Of a DNA stretch of 64,000 bases, positions 1 to 6,384 are shown one piece after another. Each line of letters opens with the position of its first letter. Position 1 is the first letter of the stretch. Position numbers and translations under genes: made by a program. Where the stretch lies: positions 62,001 through 126,000 of the forward strand of contig NZ_CCDG010000041.1 of assembly GCF_000723885.1 (NCBI RefSeq), read 5' to 3'. Under the pieces are notes generated by a model. That model was not told where the DNA came from. It did not search any database and saw nothing but the letters and a program-made list of their open reading frames with translations. The stretch comes from Paenibacillus camerounensis (lineage in GTDB: Bacteria; Bacillota; Bacilli; Paenibacillales; Paenibacillaceae).

Positions 1-695
1 ACAAAGATAATGAACGGCTTGAGCAGCGGCAGTGTAATGGAGAACAGCTGCTGTCTGCGGTTGGCACCGTCAATACGCGCGGATTCATACAGATCCATCG
101 GAATACTCTGCAGACCGGACAGGAAGATGATCGCGTTATACCCCGTCCAGCGCCACATTACCATTGTTGAAATCGCAATTTTGACTCCCCACCAGCCGGA
201 GTTGAAGGCAACATTCTCAAGCCCCAGGCCGTTCAGCATCCAGTTGATCATTCCGTTATTACCGAACAAGGTACTGAATACAAGCGTAACGGCCACTATG
301 GACGTAATATTCGGCATGAAGTAAAGAATACGAAACGTTTTTTTGAATTTGGTCATTCCCGAATGCAGCAGCACAGCCAGCAGCAGTGCCAGCATCACCT
401 GCGGGACAGTTCCCATGAGGCCCATAATGAGCGTATTGCTGAAGGAAATCCAGAAGGTTGGGTCACTGGTGACCAGATCATAGTTTTTGAAGCCGACAAA
501 TTTCATCGGGTTGAGTGCATCCCATTTAAAGAAGGATAAATAAAAGGTAAAAAAGATCGGGTATAGTCCGAATATCGAGAACAGAATAAAGAACGGTGAG
601 ATAAAGGTATAGGCCGTAATCCGGCTCCGTCTTTGTTCAGTTAAAAAAGGGCGTTTGCTCTCGGCATGCGGACTCGTAATTACGGGTTCTGCCAT
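1..695 (-). CDS. Sugar ABC transporter permease, MalF type (3' part missing)
   Basis: Inner-membrane permease subunit of a carbohydrate ABC importer. Reading the minus strand from ATG at 695 gives an uninterrupted frame that leaves the window at base 1, so the C-terminus is missing. The start follows a GGAGG six bases upstream. The visible 231 codons contain several hydrophobic segments and, near the cut end, the EAA-type loop ESARIDGANRRQQLF, which contacts the ATPase in this family. The binding-protein gene lies directly upstream on the same strand (stop at 811), separated by a hairpin. A second permease would be expected beyond base 1. Family assignment is strong; the sugar cannot be read from the sequence. 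Confidence 0.9.
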   Translation of the reverse strand, partial: MAEPVITSPHAESKRPFLTEQRRSRITAYTFISPFFILFSIFGLYPIFFTFYLSFFKWDALNPMKFVGFKNYDLVTSDPTFWISFSNTLIMGLMGTVPQVMLALLLAVLLHSGMTKFKKTFRILYFMPNITSIVAVTLVFSTLFGNNGMINWMLNGLGLENVAFNSGWWGVKIAISTMVMWRWTGYNAIIFLSGLQSIPMDLYESARIDGANRRQQLFSITLPLLKPFIIF

Positions 696-737
696 GTCAC
701 ACCTCCAGGATATTTAAGAAAGCTCCATTTCCGAAGA

Positions 738-779
738 ATCCGGATTCCCGGGGGCTGCCTGCCCTCCAGGAATCCGGAT
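738..779 (-). other. Intergenic hairpin between binding protein and permease genes
   Basis: Perfect 11-bp inverted repeat (ATCCGGATTCC at 738-748 with its complement at 769-779) and a 20-base loop, without a T run. Such hairpins after binding-protein genes often slow 3' decay or cause partial termination, so the binding protein is made in excess over the permeases. That role is inferred. Confidence 0.6.
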
Positions 780-810
780 GTCCGGTTCATATCATGCTTG
801 GCGTTTTCGC

Positions 811-2169
811 CTAGCTGCGGTCTGCCAGTGTCTTCGCCTGTTTAACGGCGTCATCCCACTCTTTTGCAGGGTCCGCTTTCTTCTCGATTACGTTCTTGAG
901 CGCATTCTTGAAGAAGGTGTCCGTCTGGTCATGCAGCGGTCCGTAGTACACCGGTTTAACGCGGTTAGCCGCTTTACCGAATTCTACAGCTGTCTGCTGT
1001 CCGGCGAAGAAATCATCCTTGAAATCTACGAATGCAGGATCTTCATACAGTGCAGGAATCGAAGGCATCAGACCTTTTGTCTTGAACGATTCAAGCTGAT
1101 TATCTTTGTTAACCATCCATTGGATGAAATCATAGGCTTCCTGCGGATGCTTGCCTTCCTTAGGCAGGGAGATGAAGGAACCGCCCCAGTTACCGGCGCC
1201 TTCAGGCAGCTGTGCAATCTTCCATTTACCGGCTGAATCCGGTGCATTGCTCTTGATGTTACCAGCCATCCAAGCTGGACCCATTACAACAGCGAACGAA
1301 CCGTCGCTCATGCCTTGACCCCACTCAGGCGACCACAGCAGATAGTTGCTGATCCATCCCTCCTGGATGCCTTTTACGGTGAAATCATAAGCTTTCTTAA
1401 CCTGCGGATTAGTATCGCCGATGAATTTGCCGTCAGCCTTGCTGAAGTAGATTTCATCCGCAGACTGGTCGCGCAGAGCGTTGTAGGTCAGGTCTGTCAA
1501 GTCGGAGAAGTATTTGCCCGTCTTCTCCTTGTAGGCCTTGGCTACAGCTGCAAATTTGTCCCATGTATCGATTGCTGCACTGAAGCCATCCGGATCGCTT
1601 GGCAGTCCGGCTGCTTCAGCCAGGTCTGTGCGGTAGTAGACTACAGTCGGCCCGATATCCGTCGGAAGTCCCAGCTGGAAGCTGCCGTCGATTGAAGAAG
1701 CCTGCTTCCATTTCCAATCGAGATAATTAGCCTGAATGTCTTTGGCGCCGAGATCGTTCAGGTTATAGAATTTGTCCTGGGCACTGATGAAGCGCTCCAT
1801 GAAACCGATTTCAAGCTGGAAAATGTCCGGAGCGCCGGAGCCCGCCGACAGTGCAGTAGTCAGGTTATTATGGTGCGCTGTCTGGTCACCGGTGTTCTGA
1901 ATTTTAATCGTTACGTTCGGATGCTCCTTGGTATACTCATTCGCCAGCTCTTCATAGTTGACGTTACCCAGTGTCCAAAAGGATAGCTCAACTTTTTCTG
2001 CCGGTTTCGAGGTTTCTTCTGCAGCAGGCGTATTTGTGCTTGATGCGTTGTTACCCGCATTTTCTTTGCCGCCGTTGTTTCCGGCATTGTTATTGCCTCC
2101 GCATGCTGCCAGTGATCCTACGAGCATGATGGACGCAAGTGTCAACGCCAGGTGCTTTGCTTTTTTCAT
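811..2169 (-). CDS. Extracellular solute-binding lipoprotein of sugar ABC importer
   Basis: Lipid-anchored substrate receptor (family 1 sugar-binding fold) delivering a carbohydrate to the permease encoded just downstream. The 452-residue product starts with a charged n-region and hydrophobic stretch ending in the lipobox LAAC (Cys23), followed by a Gly/Asn-rich tether, all typical of Gram-positive binding lipoproteins. The mature part shows the usual type-I binding-protein pattern, including LSFWTLGNVNYEELANEY near residue 62 and a late hinge segment AYDFIQWMVNKDNQ. The ATG at 2169 has an AGAGGGG ribosome site nine bases upstream. The mRNA leader contains an 11-bp hairpin (2187-2231). No ATPase gene is visible, which is normal because sugar importers often share MsmX-type ATPases. 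Confidence 0.92.
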   Translation of the reverse strand: MKKAKHLALTLASIMLVGSLAACGGNNNAGNNGGKENAGNNASSTNTPAAEETSKPAEKVELSFWTLGNVNYEELANEYTKEHPNVTIKIQNTGDQTAHHNNLTTALSAGSGAPDIFQLEIGFMERFISAQDKFYNLNDLGAKDIQANYLDWKWKQASSIDGSFQLGLPTDIGPTVVYYRTDLAEAAGLPSDPDGFSAAIDTWDKFAAVAKAYKEKTGKYFSDLTDLTYNALRDQSADEIYFSKADGKFIGDTNPQVKKAYDFTVKGIQEGWISNYLLWSPEWGQGMSDGSFAVVMGPAWMAGNIKSNAPDSAGKWKIAQLPEGAGNWGGSFISLPKEGKHPQEAYDFIQWMVNKDNQLESFKTKGLMPSIPALYEDPAFVDFKDDFFAGQQTAVEFGKAANRVKPVYYGPLHDQTDTFFKNALKNVIEKKADPAKEWDDAVKQAKTLADRS

Positions 2170-2186
2170 TCCTCTGTACCCCTCTC

Positions 2187-2231
2187 AAAGGTTTCTCTTA
2201 CAAGAATTAGTGTACCGTAGGAGAAACCTTT
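2187..2231 (-). promoter_or_regulatory. Leader or operator inverted repeat before the sugar-binding lipoprotein
   Basis: Perfect 11-bp inverted repeat AAAGGTTTCTC / GAGAAACCTTT at 2187-2197 and 2221-2231 with a 23-base spacer. It ends 17 bases before the start codon, just upstream of the AGAGGGG ribosome site. It could be a regulator operator or an mRNA leader hairpin; no T run follows, so it is not a simple terminator. Confidence 0.5.
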
Positions 2232-2269
2232 TGGTGAGGAGGCAAACTTCCGATTTAAGGTGGAAATAT

Positions 2270-2467
2270 TTACGATTGCCGTTTCATTTGATTGGAATTG
2301 GCGATAAACAGGGTGATTACGAGGACAAGAATGGCCCCTGAATAGAGCAGTGTATCCATAGGACTCTCATGATCAATAATAATCAGGCGGGTAATTGCGG
2401 TAATGCCTGCGCCCGCTGCGGGAATTGGATTTCTCTCCTCTTCAAAGTTATACTGGTTGTATTTCAT
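2270..2467 (-). CDS. Possible small membrane protein (doubtful)
   Basis: A 65-codon frame from ATG at 2467 (GTG at 2479 is also possible). Its C-terminal third has a convincing single membrane segment, LLYSGAILVLVITLFIAN, followed by a polar, basic tail. The upstream part is acidic with Glu clusters. No good ribosome site precedes either start, and the frame occupies the region that should hold the promoter of the plus-strand gene at 2503. A 29-residue peptide starting at the internal Met (MDTLLYSG) is an alternative. No homologue is recognised. Confidence 0.25.
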   Translation of the reverse strand: MKYNQYNFEEERNPIPAAGAGITAITRLIIIDHESPMDTLLYSGAILVLVITLFIANSNQMKRQS

Positions 2468-2502
2468 CTTTATATTCACAGCATAAAAAGGAGAATGTTC
2501 CC

Positions 2503-2715
2503 ATGCCTATCAACCGACCGCTATTTACCGACAGCGACCTGCAGGAAGCCATTGACCGCAAGCTGCCGGTACGGGTCTTTGAAAATGATCATCTGGTGAA
2601 CTCGGGGGCAACCCTTGTCCGGTTCACCGATTCAGATGTAATCATCCAGTCGCGGGTCAGCGATTTAACCTATTATTCCCGCCGGACCTGCCAGTTTTTT
2701 GAGGTTAGAGGTTAG
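2503..2715 (+). CDS. Conserved-looking 70-residue protein of unknown function
   Basis: Small soluble protein, 70 residues, beginning MPINRPLFTDSDLQEAID. I chose ATG 2503 because an AAGGAG site lies nine bases upstream; a longer in-frame start at 2425 has no ribosome site. The composition is mixed and polar with no signal peptide, membrane segment or cysteine cluster apart from one Cys near the end. Its stop is three bases before the ATG of the HNH gene, so the two are certainly transcribed and probably translated together. I remember similar pairs in Paenibacillus genomes but cannot assign a function. It could be a partner or accessory of the HNH protein; this is inference from position only. 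Confidence 0.8.
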   Translation: MPINRPLFTDSDLQEAIDRKLPVRVFENDHLVNSGATLVRFTDSDVIIQSRVSDLTYYSRRTCQFFEVRG

Positions 2716-2718
2716 ATT

Positions 2719-3024
2719 ATGAAGGGACACGCCTCAGCTACCTGTGAATTATGCGGACGCTCTCCACTCGTTACTACGGTCCACCACCTGGTTCCCAAGG
2801 AAAAAGGCGGCACCCTCCAGCCGACTGCTCTGTTGTGTAAGGCCTGCCACCGGCAGATTCATGCCCTGTATACCAATGATGATCTCGTGATCCTGGAGCT
2901 TACAACGGTGGAGGCCCTGCAGCATGACCCGCAGATTGCTTCTTATCTGAAGTGGATAAGCAAGCAGGCTCCGGGTTCAGAGCCCAAGCTCCGCAAATCA
3001 CAGCGTGTCCGGGGAAAACGTTAG
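2719..3024 (+). CDS. HNH endonuclease-family protein
   Basis: 101-residue HNH-fold protein. Visible motif parts are the first zinc pair Cys9-x2-Cys12, the catalytic HH at 22-23 inside VHHLVPKEKGG, a second pair Cys40-x2-Cys43 followed by His44, and His48. This arrangement matches small zinc-stabilised HNH nucleases such as the YisB-like group, which have no attached recognition domain. The C-terminus is strongly basic (RKSQRVRGKR), consistent with nucleic-acid contact. It follows a 70-residue unknown in the same operon. No methyltransferase or restriction subunit is nearby, so a classical restriction role is unlikely. Substrate unknown. Confidence 0.85.
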   Translation: MKGHASATCELCGRSPLVTTVHHLVPKEKGGTLQPTALLCKACHRQIHALYTNDDLVILELTTVEALQHDPQIASYLKWISKQAPGSEPKLRKSQRVRGKR

Positions 3025-3075
3025 TCCGAATTACTAACCTGTATGATCAGGAGTAGATTTTATGCAGCAGGGAGA

Positions 3076-3121
3076 CACTATAGAGCGAATAACGGCTGAC
3101 AGCCGATACCAATCTATAGTG
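3076..3121 (+). promoter_or_regulatory. Two-step leader hairpin directly before the catalase ribosome site
   Basis: Outer perfect 9-bp repeat CACTATAGA (3076-3084) / TCTATAGTG (3113-3121) encloses a nearly concentric inner repeat CGGCTG-A-CAGCCG (3093-3105). The last base of the outer arm is the first base of the GAGGTG ribosome site at 3121-3126. It may stabilise the mRNA, act as an operator dyad or modulate translation. Confidence 0.6.
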
Positions 3122-3131
3122 AGGTGCTCTA

Positions 3132-4031
3132 ATGTTCAAGCGTTTTGACGAAATTCTGATCGAAATCCCTCAGGTTGAGCGTCCAGACCCTAATGCTGCG
3201 GCTGCAGTTCAGGAGCTTATGGGCGGAAAATTTGGTGAAATGTCCACCCTTAACAACTACCTGTTCCAATCCTTTAATTTCCGCGGCAAAAAAAAACTGA
3301 AGCCGTTCTATGATCTGGTTACCAGCATTACGGCAGAAGAGCTTGGGCATGTGGAGCTGGTTGCACATGCGGTAAATAAGTGCCTCTGCGGCTCCACTTC
3401 ATATAAAGAGCCCGACCAGACGCCGCTTAATCCGTTTAAGGATATGCGGAATACTTATTTTGCGCTTGCCGGAGCCCAATCAGCCCTGCCGGTTGATTCG
3501 ATGGGCCGGCCCTGGAGCGGCGAATATGTGTTTAACAGCGGCAACCTGATTCTGGATCTGCTGCATAACTTCTTCCTCGAATGCGGTGCGAGAGCCCATA
3601 AGATGAAGGTATATGAACTGACCGATCATCCGGCTGCCCGTGAGGTTGTCGGTTATCTGTTAGTACGCGGAGGCGTTCACGTGGTGGCTTATGCGAAGGC
3701 ACTGGAAATGGCGACCGGTGTGGATGTAAGCAAGCTCATACCTATTCCTTCCCTCAATAACAAGGCATTCTCGGAAACGCAGAAATATGAGTCAAAAGGA
3801 CTTCACACCAAGCTGTACACCAACAGCGAGGGTGATTTCACGGCGATTAAGCAAATCTGGAAGGGGACTCACCCGGAAGACGGGCAGCCGCTCGAGGTCG
3901 TTGAGGGCTCCCCTCAAGGACATCCGATAGCCGAAGCTCCTGAAGTTCCGGAGGAATTTGCACCCGGCATTTCCGAGGAGGACTTTCTGGCGATTGCAGC
4001 CCGGCTGCAGAAGGCTGCCGGAATACATTAA
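3132..4031 (+). CDS. Manganese catalase
   Basis: Dimanganese catalase that converts hydrogen peroxide to water and oxygen without haem. The 299-residue length and ferritin-like four-helix pattern fit the family. The metal ligands can be placed at Glu36, Glu70, His73 (in AEELGHVELV), Glu150 (in FFLECGARAH) and His183 (in RGGVHVVAY), in the spacing expected for Mn catalases. It starts at ATG 3132 with GAGGTG five bases upstream. A striking leader hairpin (3076-3121) abuts that ribosome site, and a strong terminator follows the gene. It is monocistronic apart from possible read-through from the HNH gene. Spore-coat CotJC is a relative but shorter, so a cytosolic or spore catalase role fits best. 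Confidence 0.95.
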   Translation: MFKRFDEILIEIPQVERPDPNAAAAVQELMGGKFGEMSTLNNYLFQSFNFRGKKKLKPFYDLVTSITAEELGHVELVAHAVNKCLCGSTSYKEPDQTPLNPFKDMRNTYFALAGAQSALPVDSMGRPWSGEYVFNSGNLILDLLHNFFLECGARAHKMKVYELTDHPAAREVVGYLLVRGGVHVVAYAKALEMATGVDVSKLIPIPSLNNKAFSETQKYESKGLHTKLYTNSEGDFTAIKQIWKGTHPEDGQPLEVVEGSPQGHPIAEAPEVPEEFAPGISEEDFLAIAARLQKAAGIH

Positions 4032-4044
4032 CCAGAGAATACAA

Positions 4045-4092
4045 AGAAGCCGGATACTGCACCTACGGGTCAGCATCCGGCTTCTATTTAAG
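4045..4092 (+). terminator. Terminator after Mn catalase
   Basis: Perfect 11-bp stem AGAAGCCGGAT (4045-4055) / ATCCGGCTTCT (4075-4085) followed by ATTTAAGTTT. It may also serve the convergent small gene at 4135-4293. Confidence 0.85.
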
Positions 4093-4134
4093 TTTATCAT
4101 TTGTGATGTAATCGCTGCTTCATCGTTCTTCAGG

Positions 4135-4293
4135 CTACCGTTTGTTCTTGCTGCTGTTACTCAGCTTCTCATTAAGTATATCCTGAAAGCTCTGCGTCTG
4201 TTCATTTGTTCTGGACGGCTTGGGGTCGTTGACCGGTTGAGGTCTAAAATATTGATGATTGAAAGCCATAAGATTATGTACTGCCATATTCAT
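4135..4293 (-). CDS. Small 52-residue protein, unknown function
   Basis: Found by reading the gap between the catalase and the aldo/keto reductase. ATG at 4293 is preceded by AAGGAGG at ten bases, an excellent ribosome site, and the frame runs 52 codons to TAG at 4135. The product begins MNMAVHNLMAFNHQYF, has a Pro/Asn-rich middle, and ends with a predicted amphipathic helix SFQDILNEKLSNSSKNKR. There is no signal peptide or cysteine. A second in-frame ATG two codons downstream could also serve. The short helix motif recalls small flagellar or sporulation proteins, but this is too weak to name it. The catalase terminator at 4045-4085 could end this transcript as well. Confidence 0.65.
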   Translation of the reverse strand: MNMAVHNLMAFNHQYFRPQPVNDPKPSRTNEQTQSFQDILNEKLSNSSKNKR

Positions 4294-4421
4294 AACGGTT
4301 CAGCCTCCTTCCGAAATCTACACCCTTTTGCGCGGATGCGAATGTACTTATCCCTTATATAACCTTCCGCTTCCAATCCTAAACAGTTATTTTGCACATT
4401 TTTTGCATTTCTATTAAATAA

Positions 4422-4456
4422 AATAGCTTTAGGCCCTCAATCAGCCTAAAGCTATT
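4422..4456 (-). terminator. Terminator after aldo/keto reductase
   Basis: Perfect 13-bp stem AATAGCTTTAGGC (4422-4434) / GCCTAAAGCTATT (4444-4456). On the minus strand it is followed by TTATTTAATAG. Confidence 0.85.
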
Positions 4457-4464
4457 CATGAATG

Positions 4465-5463
4465 CTAGTTCAGCGCAGCCCAGGAAGCCCCGTCCAGCTG
4501 CTCCAGCTCGTGCCTGTCGAGCCTGAACCCCATTGCCCCGATGTTCTCCTGCGCATGCCGGACCTTGGAGGCTCCGGGAATGGCAACCACTGTCTCTCCA
4601 TGAAAATGAATCAGCCAGTTGAGGGCAACCTGCCCCGGTGTAACCCCGTACTTCCCGGCAAGAGCCGACAAAAGCTCAATCAGCGGTCTGCTGCGGGCCA
4701 ATCCCTTCTCGTTCAGCCCTGACTGCGTCCGTCTGATCATGGACAGCCCGCTGATCTGCGCCGGATCACTGTGAAAACGCCCGGTCAGAACGCCCTGCTG
4801 CAGCGGTGAATAGGCTATGATGGAGATGCCCAGCTCCTTCGCGGCAGCCATAGTGCCGTTATGATCGATAGTGCGGTGCAGTAGATTATACTTTACCTGG
4901 TTGGAAACAAGCTTCAGTCCGTGCTGCTGCAGCAGACGGTGTGCCTTCACCATCTGGGCAGCCGAATAATTGCTGACCCCGGCATAGCGGATTTTACCGG
5001 CTTTGACCAGTCCGGCCATCGCTTTCATTTCACTTTCGATTGACGACAACGAGAAGGGCTGGTGAATTTGATATAAATCAATCTGCCGTCCGCCCAGACA
5101 GCGGATGCGCTCATCAATGGTCGAGGTGATAGAGCCAGCTGTGCGGAGCATCGGCCACCATTTAGTGGCAATCAGCGGGTTCGCATGAGAGCTTCCTTCA
5201 AGCCTGAGCTGATCCAGGACGGCGGCAAGCGCCTGCTCGGACTTGCCTCCTCCGTAGATTTCTGCCGTATCCACCCAGTTCATTCCGCCTTCCAGACTAA
5301 TCTTCACGATGTCGAGGATATCGGTATCTTCAAGGTTGCTCCAGTATTTCCCCACCAATCCGCTGCCCCGGCTGAACTGCCAGCAGCCCAGGCCCAGCGG
5401 CGATACAGACAGCTCTGATTGTCCCAGCGGACGGCGTCCGGCTGCGGTTGTACCTGTATTCAT
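4465..5463 (-). CDS. Aldo/keto reductase
   Basis: NADPH-type aldo/keto reductase (TIM barrel), 332 residues. The catalytic tetrad is readable: Asp65 and Tyr70 in WVDTAEIYGG, Lys101 in LIATKWW and His134 in LYQIHQPF. Late motifs QVALNWLIHF and AIPGASKVRHAQENI form the cofactor phosphate site of the family. The start at ATG 5463 is the first Met before the conserved PLGQSELSVSPLGLG strand. It is a single-gene unit with its own terminator, divergent from the TPR gene. Substrate cannot be deduced; the relatives include both general stress reductases and sugar or ketone reductases. Confidence 0.93.
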   Translation of the reverse strand: MNTGTTAAGRRPLGQSELSVSPLGLGCWQFSRGSGLVGKYWSNLEDTDILDIVKISLEGGMNWVDTAEIYGGGKSEQALAAVLDQLRLEGSSHANPLIATKWWPMLRTAGSITSTIDERIRCLGGRQIDLYQIHQPFSLSSIESEMKAMAGLVKAGKIRYAGVSNYSAAQMVKAHRLLQQHGLKLVSNQVKYNLLHRTIDHNGTMAAAKELGISIIAYSPLQQGVLTGRFHSDPAQISGLSMIRRTQSGLNEKGLARSRPLIELLSALAGKYGVTPGQVALNWLIHFHGETVVAIPGASKVRHAQENIGAMGFRLDRHELEQLDGASWAALN

Positions 5464-5512
5464 CTCTCATCCTTCTTTCAGTGAAAATTAGAGTTAGTAT
5501 AACTGAATAATA

Positions 5513-5521
5513 TGGTATAAT
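5513..5521 (+). promoter_or_regulatory. Extended -10 promoter for the TPR gene
   Basis: TGG-TATAAT at 5513-5521 is an extended -10 element about 70 bases before the gene. The -35 candidate TTAGTA, 16 bases upstream of TATAAT, is weak, as expected with an extended -10. Confidence 0.55.
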
Positions 5522-5590
5522 TACCCTGCTCTGCATGTTCCAAGTTACAGTGAACGCTGACCGGAGTTACAACTTTATCGGAGGGACTTC

Positions 5591-6262
5591 ATGTTAAAAT
5601 TCGTGGGCTTTTTATTTCTGGCACAATTACTGGGCAATCCGTTTCTGGCCCTGATTGTACTGTTCCTCATCCTGTATTTCCTGGACCGCCGTTATGTCGG
5701 CATTCTGCCCAGCATCGGCAAGCCTTTCCGCCGGAGCCGGCAGATGTCCAGGCTGCGGACAACGATCAGCCTGAATCCTAACGATGTGTCTGCCAAGTTC
5801 GAGCTTTCCCGCCTGCTGATTGAACGCAAGCGTTATAGTGATGCCAAGGACCTTCTGCTGCAGATTTCGGACCGTTATGAGCAATCTGCCGAATATTGGG
5901 TCGAGCTCGGATATGCGAATCTCAAGCTGGGAATGCTGCCGGAAGGTGAAGCCCAGATGCTGCAGGGGCTGGAGATTAACCGCAGGGCCAAGTACGGCCA
6001 GCCGTTTCTCCGTCTGGCAGAGATGTTCCGCAATGTAGATCAGGATAAGGCGCTGCATTACGTAACGGAGTTCCAGGAGATCCAGACCTCCTCCAGCGAA
6101 GCCTATTACCTGGCCGGTTCCATGTACAAGGCGCTTGGCAGAAATGATGAGGCCAAACGGGCTTTTGAAGAATCCATCGCGATTTACCGCTCCCTGCCAA
6201 AATATAAGAAGCGGCAGGAACGCGGCTGGGCGCTGCGCAGCTATTTTGCAAAGATGCGTTAA
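5591..6262 (+). CDS. Membrane-anchored TPR-repeat protein
   Basis: 223-residue protein. Residues 3-31 form a hydrophobic N-terminal membrane anchor, followed by a basic stretch (GKPFRRSRQMSRLR) that keeps the remainder cytoplasmic. From about residue 55 to the end there are three to four tetratricopeptide-like helix pairs, for example SAKFELSRLLIERKRYSDAK, AEYWVELGYANLKLGMLPEG and AYYLAGSMYKALGRNDEAK. Such proteins act as scaffolds; the partner is unknown. The start is supported by GGAGGG five bases upstream of ATG 5591 and by an extended -10 promoter. It stands alone, with a long terminator shared with the convergent transporter gene. Confidence 0.85.
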   Translation: MLKFVGFLFLAQLLGNPFLALIVLFLILYFLDRRYVGILPSIGKPFRRSRQMSRLRTTISLNPNDVSAKFELSRLLIERKRYSDAKDLLLQISDRYEQSAEYWVELGYANLKLGMLPEGEAQMLQGLEINRRAKYGQPFLRLAEMFRNVDQDKALHYVTEFQEIQTSSSEAYYLAGSMYKALGRNDEAKRAFEESIAIYRSLPKYKKRQERGWALRSYFAKMR

Positions 6263-6300
6263 TCTGCGCCTGTACATAACGGTGTGCAGATGTAAGTATT

Positions 6301-6350
6301 AAAGAACCTCTGTGTATAACTGGGCTGCCAGTAATGCACAGAGGTTCTTT
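6301..6350. terminator. Bidirectional terminator between TPR gene and MMPL gene
   Basis: Perfect 14-bp stem AAAGAACCTCTGTG (6301-6314) / CACAGAGGTTCTTT (6337-6350), symmetrical A/T flanks, lying between two converging genes. Confidence 0.85.
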
Positions 6351-6384
6351 GGTCTACCCTGACTGCAGTATACCTGCTGATAAG

